Below, piece after piece: positions 4,983-6,461 of a stretch of 6,461 bases of DNA; the stretch's first letter is position 1; every line of letters starts with the position of its first letter. Position numbers and translations under genes: made by a program. The notes beneath the pieces were generated by a model. That model did no database searches. It saw nothing but the letters and a program-made list of their open reading frames with translations, and was not told where the DNA came from. The DNA comes from Patescibacteria group bacterium (GTDB lineage Bacteria; Patescibacteriota; Minisyncoccia; UBA6257; 2-01-FULL-56-20), in assembly GCA_025054755.1 (NCBI GenBank), contig JANWZH010000019.1:1-6461 (forward strand). Reading direction: 5' to 3'.

Positions 4983-6461
4983 ATGATTACTATTTTTAAA
5001 AAAGATTTAATAAAAAATTTAATAGAAAAAAATTATTTAACCCAAAAAGAACTTAAAATTATAGAAAAAGAATCAAAAAAAACAAAAAAATCTTTTGAAG
5101 AATTAATTTTAGAAAAAGGAATAATATCAAAAGAAGATTTGCTCAAAATTAAAGTTAACATAGCCAAAATACCAATAGCTAATTTAGATCAATTTATTGA
5201 CAATTCATTAATTAATTTAATACCAGAAAATATAATTATTAATAATTTTGTTTTACCAATATCTAAAGACGAAAAAAATTTAATAATTGCAATCAATGAT
5301 CCATGGGATGAAGATTTAATTCAATTTATTAAGAAAAAAACAAATTTAAATATTAAAACTCAATATGCTCCAGCTCAAAAAATTATTGAAACTTTTAAAA
5401 AAATAAAAGAGTGGAATGAAAATATAGAAAAAGAAAAATTGTCTAATATTAAAGAAGTTGATATTGGAGAATCTGTTATAAAAACCGTTGATTCAATTAT
5501 TAAAAATGCAATTAAAATGAATGCTTCTGATATTCATATTGAACCCCAGGAAAATTTTATAATTTTAAGATATAGAATAGATGGAATCTTAAAAGATGTT
5601 GCTACATTCCCAAAAGAAATTACGCCAGCATTAATTGCTAGAATTAAAGTTTTATCTAATTTAAAATTAGATGAACACCGTCTTCCTCAAGATGGAAGAT
5701 TTAAAATGGAAATTCATAATAAAAAATATTCTTTTCGTGTATCAATTATGCCAATTTTTGATGGAGAAAAAGCCGCAATTAGAATATTAGAAGAAGAAGG
5801 CAAAAATTTTAATTTAAAAGAATTAGGATTTTTAGATATCAATATTGAAAAAATAAACAATGCAATTCATAAACCATACGGAATGATTTTAGCCACTGGG
5901 CCAACTGGCTCTGGAAAAACAACAACTTTATATACCATTCTTAAAATGCTCAACAAGCCAGAAGTAAATATTGTAACAATAGAAGATCCGATAGAATATA
6001 GATTAGAAAGAGCAAACCAAACACAAGTTAAGCCGGAAATAGGATTAACCTTTGCTAATGGACTTCGTTCTATCTTAAGACAAGACCCAAACATTATAAT
6101 GGTTGGAGAAATTAGAGATAATGAAACAGCCAACCTAGCAATTAATGCAGCTCTAACTGGACATTTAGTATTGTCTACTCTTCATACTAATAATGCTTCT
6201 GGAGCCATACCAAGATTACTAGATATGAAAGTAGAAGGTTTCTTAATAGCCTCTACTGTAAATATAATTATTGCTCAAAGACTGGTTAGAAAATTATATG
6301 ATAAAACTAAAATACCATACAAACTCTCTACAGAAGAAGTTCATGAATTATCTAAATCAATTAATATAGAAAAGATAGAAAAAAGATTAATTCAATTTAA
6401 TTTATTAAAACAAGGAGAAAAATTAGAAGATGTAATTTTTTATAGACCAAATCCATCTGAA
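4983..6461 (+). CDS. pilB: PilB/GspE-type assembly ATPase, 3' end outside the window
   Basis: 493 codons run open to the window edge with no stop. The N-terminus (about 1-140) is an MshEN/T2SSE_N-type domain. The N2 domain follows with the conserved SDIHIEP (182-188), the arginines of RYRIDG (196-201) and DEHRLPQDGR (230-239). The RecA-like motor has Walker A GPTGSGKT (306-313), an Asp box IEDPIEY (333-339), Walker B region IIMVGEIRD (371-379) with E376, and a His box TGHLVLSTLHTN (392-403). Such hexameric ATPases sit at the cytoplasmic face of the inner membrane and power pilin or pseudopilin assembly. PilB is favoured over GspE because small-genome bacteria usually carry type IV pili, but the sequence does not separate them. 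Where the family has LCPxCK, this protein has LYDKTK (438-443), so the first zinc-binding pair is missing. The start follows a TATAAT by six bases and lacks a Shine-Dalgarno. Confidence 0.93.
   Translation, partial: MITIFKKDLIKNLIEKNYLTQKELKIIEKESKKTKKSFEELILEKGIISKEDLLKIKVNIAKIPIANLDQFIDNSLINLIPENIIINNFVLPISKDEKNLIIAINDPWDEDLIQFIKKKTNLNIKTQYAPAQKIIETFKKIKEWNENIEKEKLSNIKEVDIGESVIKTVDSIIKNAIKMNASDIHIEPQENFIILRYRIDGILKDVATFPKEITPALIARIKVLSNLKLDEHRLPQDGRFKMEIHNKKYSFRVSIMPIFDGEKAAIRILEEEGKNFNLKELGFLDINIEKINNAIHKPYGMILATGPTGSGKTTTLYTILKMLNKPEVNIVTIEDPIEYRLERANQTQVKPEIGLTFANGLRSILRQDPNIIMVGEIRDNETANLAINAALTGHLVLSTLHTNNASGAIPRLLDMKVEGFLIASTVNIIIAQRLVRKLYDKTKIPYKLSTEEVHELSKSINIEKIEKRLIQFNLLKQGEKLEDVIFYRPNPSE

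Noticed and set aside
5867..6133. An 88-codon open frame on the minus strand
   Set aside because: It lies wholly antisense to the conserved Walker A, Asp box and Walker B core of the PilB-type ATPase and resembles no protein family; it is a shadow frame.
490..6461. UGA recoded as glycine, as in some CPR lineages
   Set aside because: All six coding regions read through without in-frame UGA, use GGA/GGG for glycine, and every visible stop is TAA; there is no evidence of recoding.

Overview
The window is a very AT-rich stretch of bacterial chromosome with six protein-coding genes and one tRNA, densely packed apart from a gene-free block at the left end. Low G+C, short spacers, exclusive TAA stops, a tRNA without encoded CCA, and the mix of a PilB-type pilus ATPase, a YkuK-family protein, a DoxX protein and a membrane GT2 enzyme all fit a small-genome bacterium. 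A Patescibacteria/CPR lineage is my best guess, by inference only, because no marker gene for placement is present. All genes read through in the standard bacterial code, with no sign of UGA recoding.

Layout. Positions 1-325 are an extremely AT-rich block (24 G/C in the first 300 bases) with a palindrome, a tandem duplication and a short direct repeat. A possible leftward gene start lies at position 21. Next come tRNA-Glu(UUC) on the minus strand (326-400) and an 89-base gap with two predicted promoters that overlap head-on. One would drive the tRNA leftward, the other the rightward pair DoxX (490-885) and membrane glycosyltransferase (896-2389). That pair converges, with one base between stop codons, on a leftward cluster: a compact SpeA-like decarboxylase (4905-3532), a YkuK-family RNase H-fold protein (3490-2990) and a DEDDy-type exonuclease-like protein (2981-2391). 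A 77-base divergent gap separates the decarboxylase from a rightward pilB/gspE-type ATPase (4983 to the window end), which is open at the right edge.

How the genes fit together. DoxX and the glycosyltransferase are both membrane proteins 10 bases apart and probably co-transcribed, which points to the cell envelope. The leftward cluster pairs polyamine-type amino-acid decarboxylation with two nucleic-acid-type RNase H folds; no shared pathway is evident. The PilB protein would power type IV pilus or type II secretion assembly, but no partner genes are in view.

Most notable points: none of the six starts has a Shine-Dalgarno sequence, and at pilB the predicted transcription start falls on the ATG; the decarboxylase has SpeA signatures at about two thirds of SpeA length; and PilB lacks the first CxxC of its usual zinc motif and the RLG motifs of c-di-GMP-binding MshEN domains. 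I see no CRISPR array, insertion sequence, toxin-antitoxin pair or clearly new multi-gene system.
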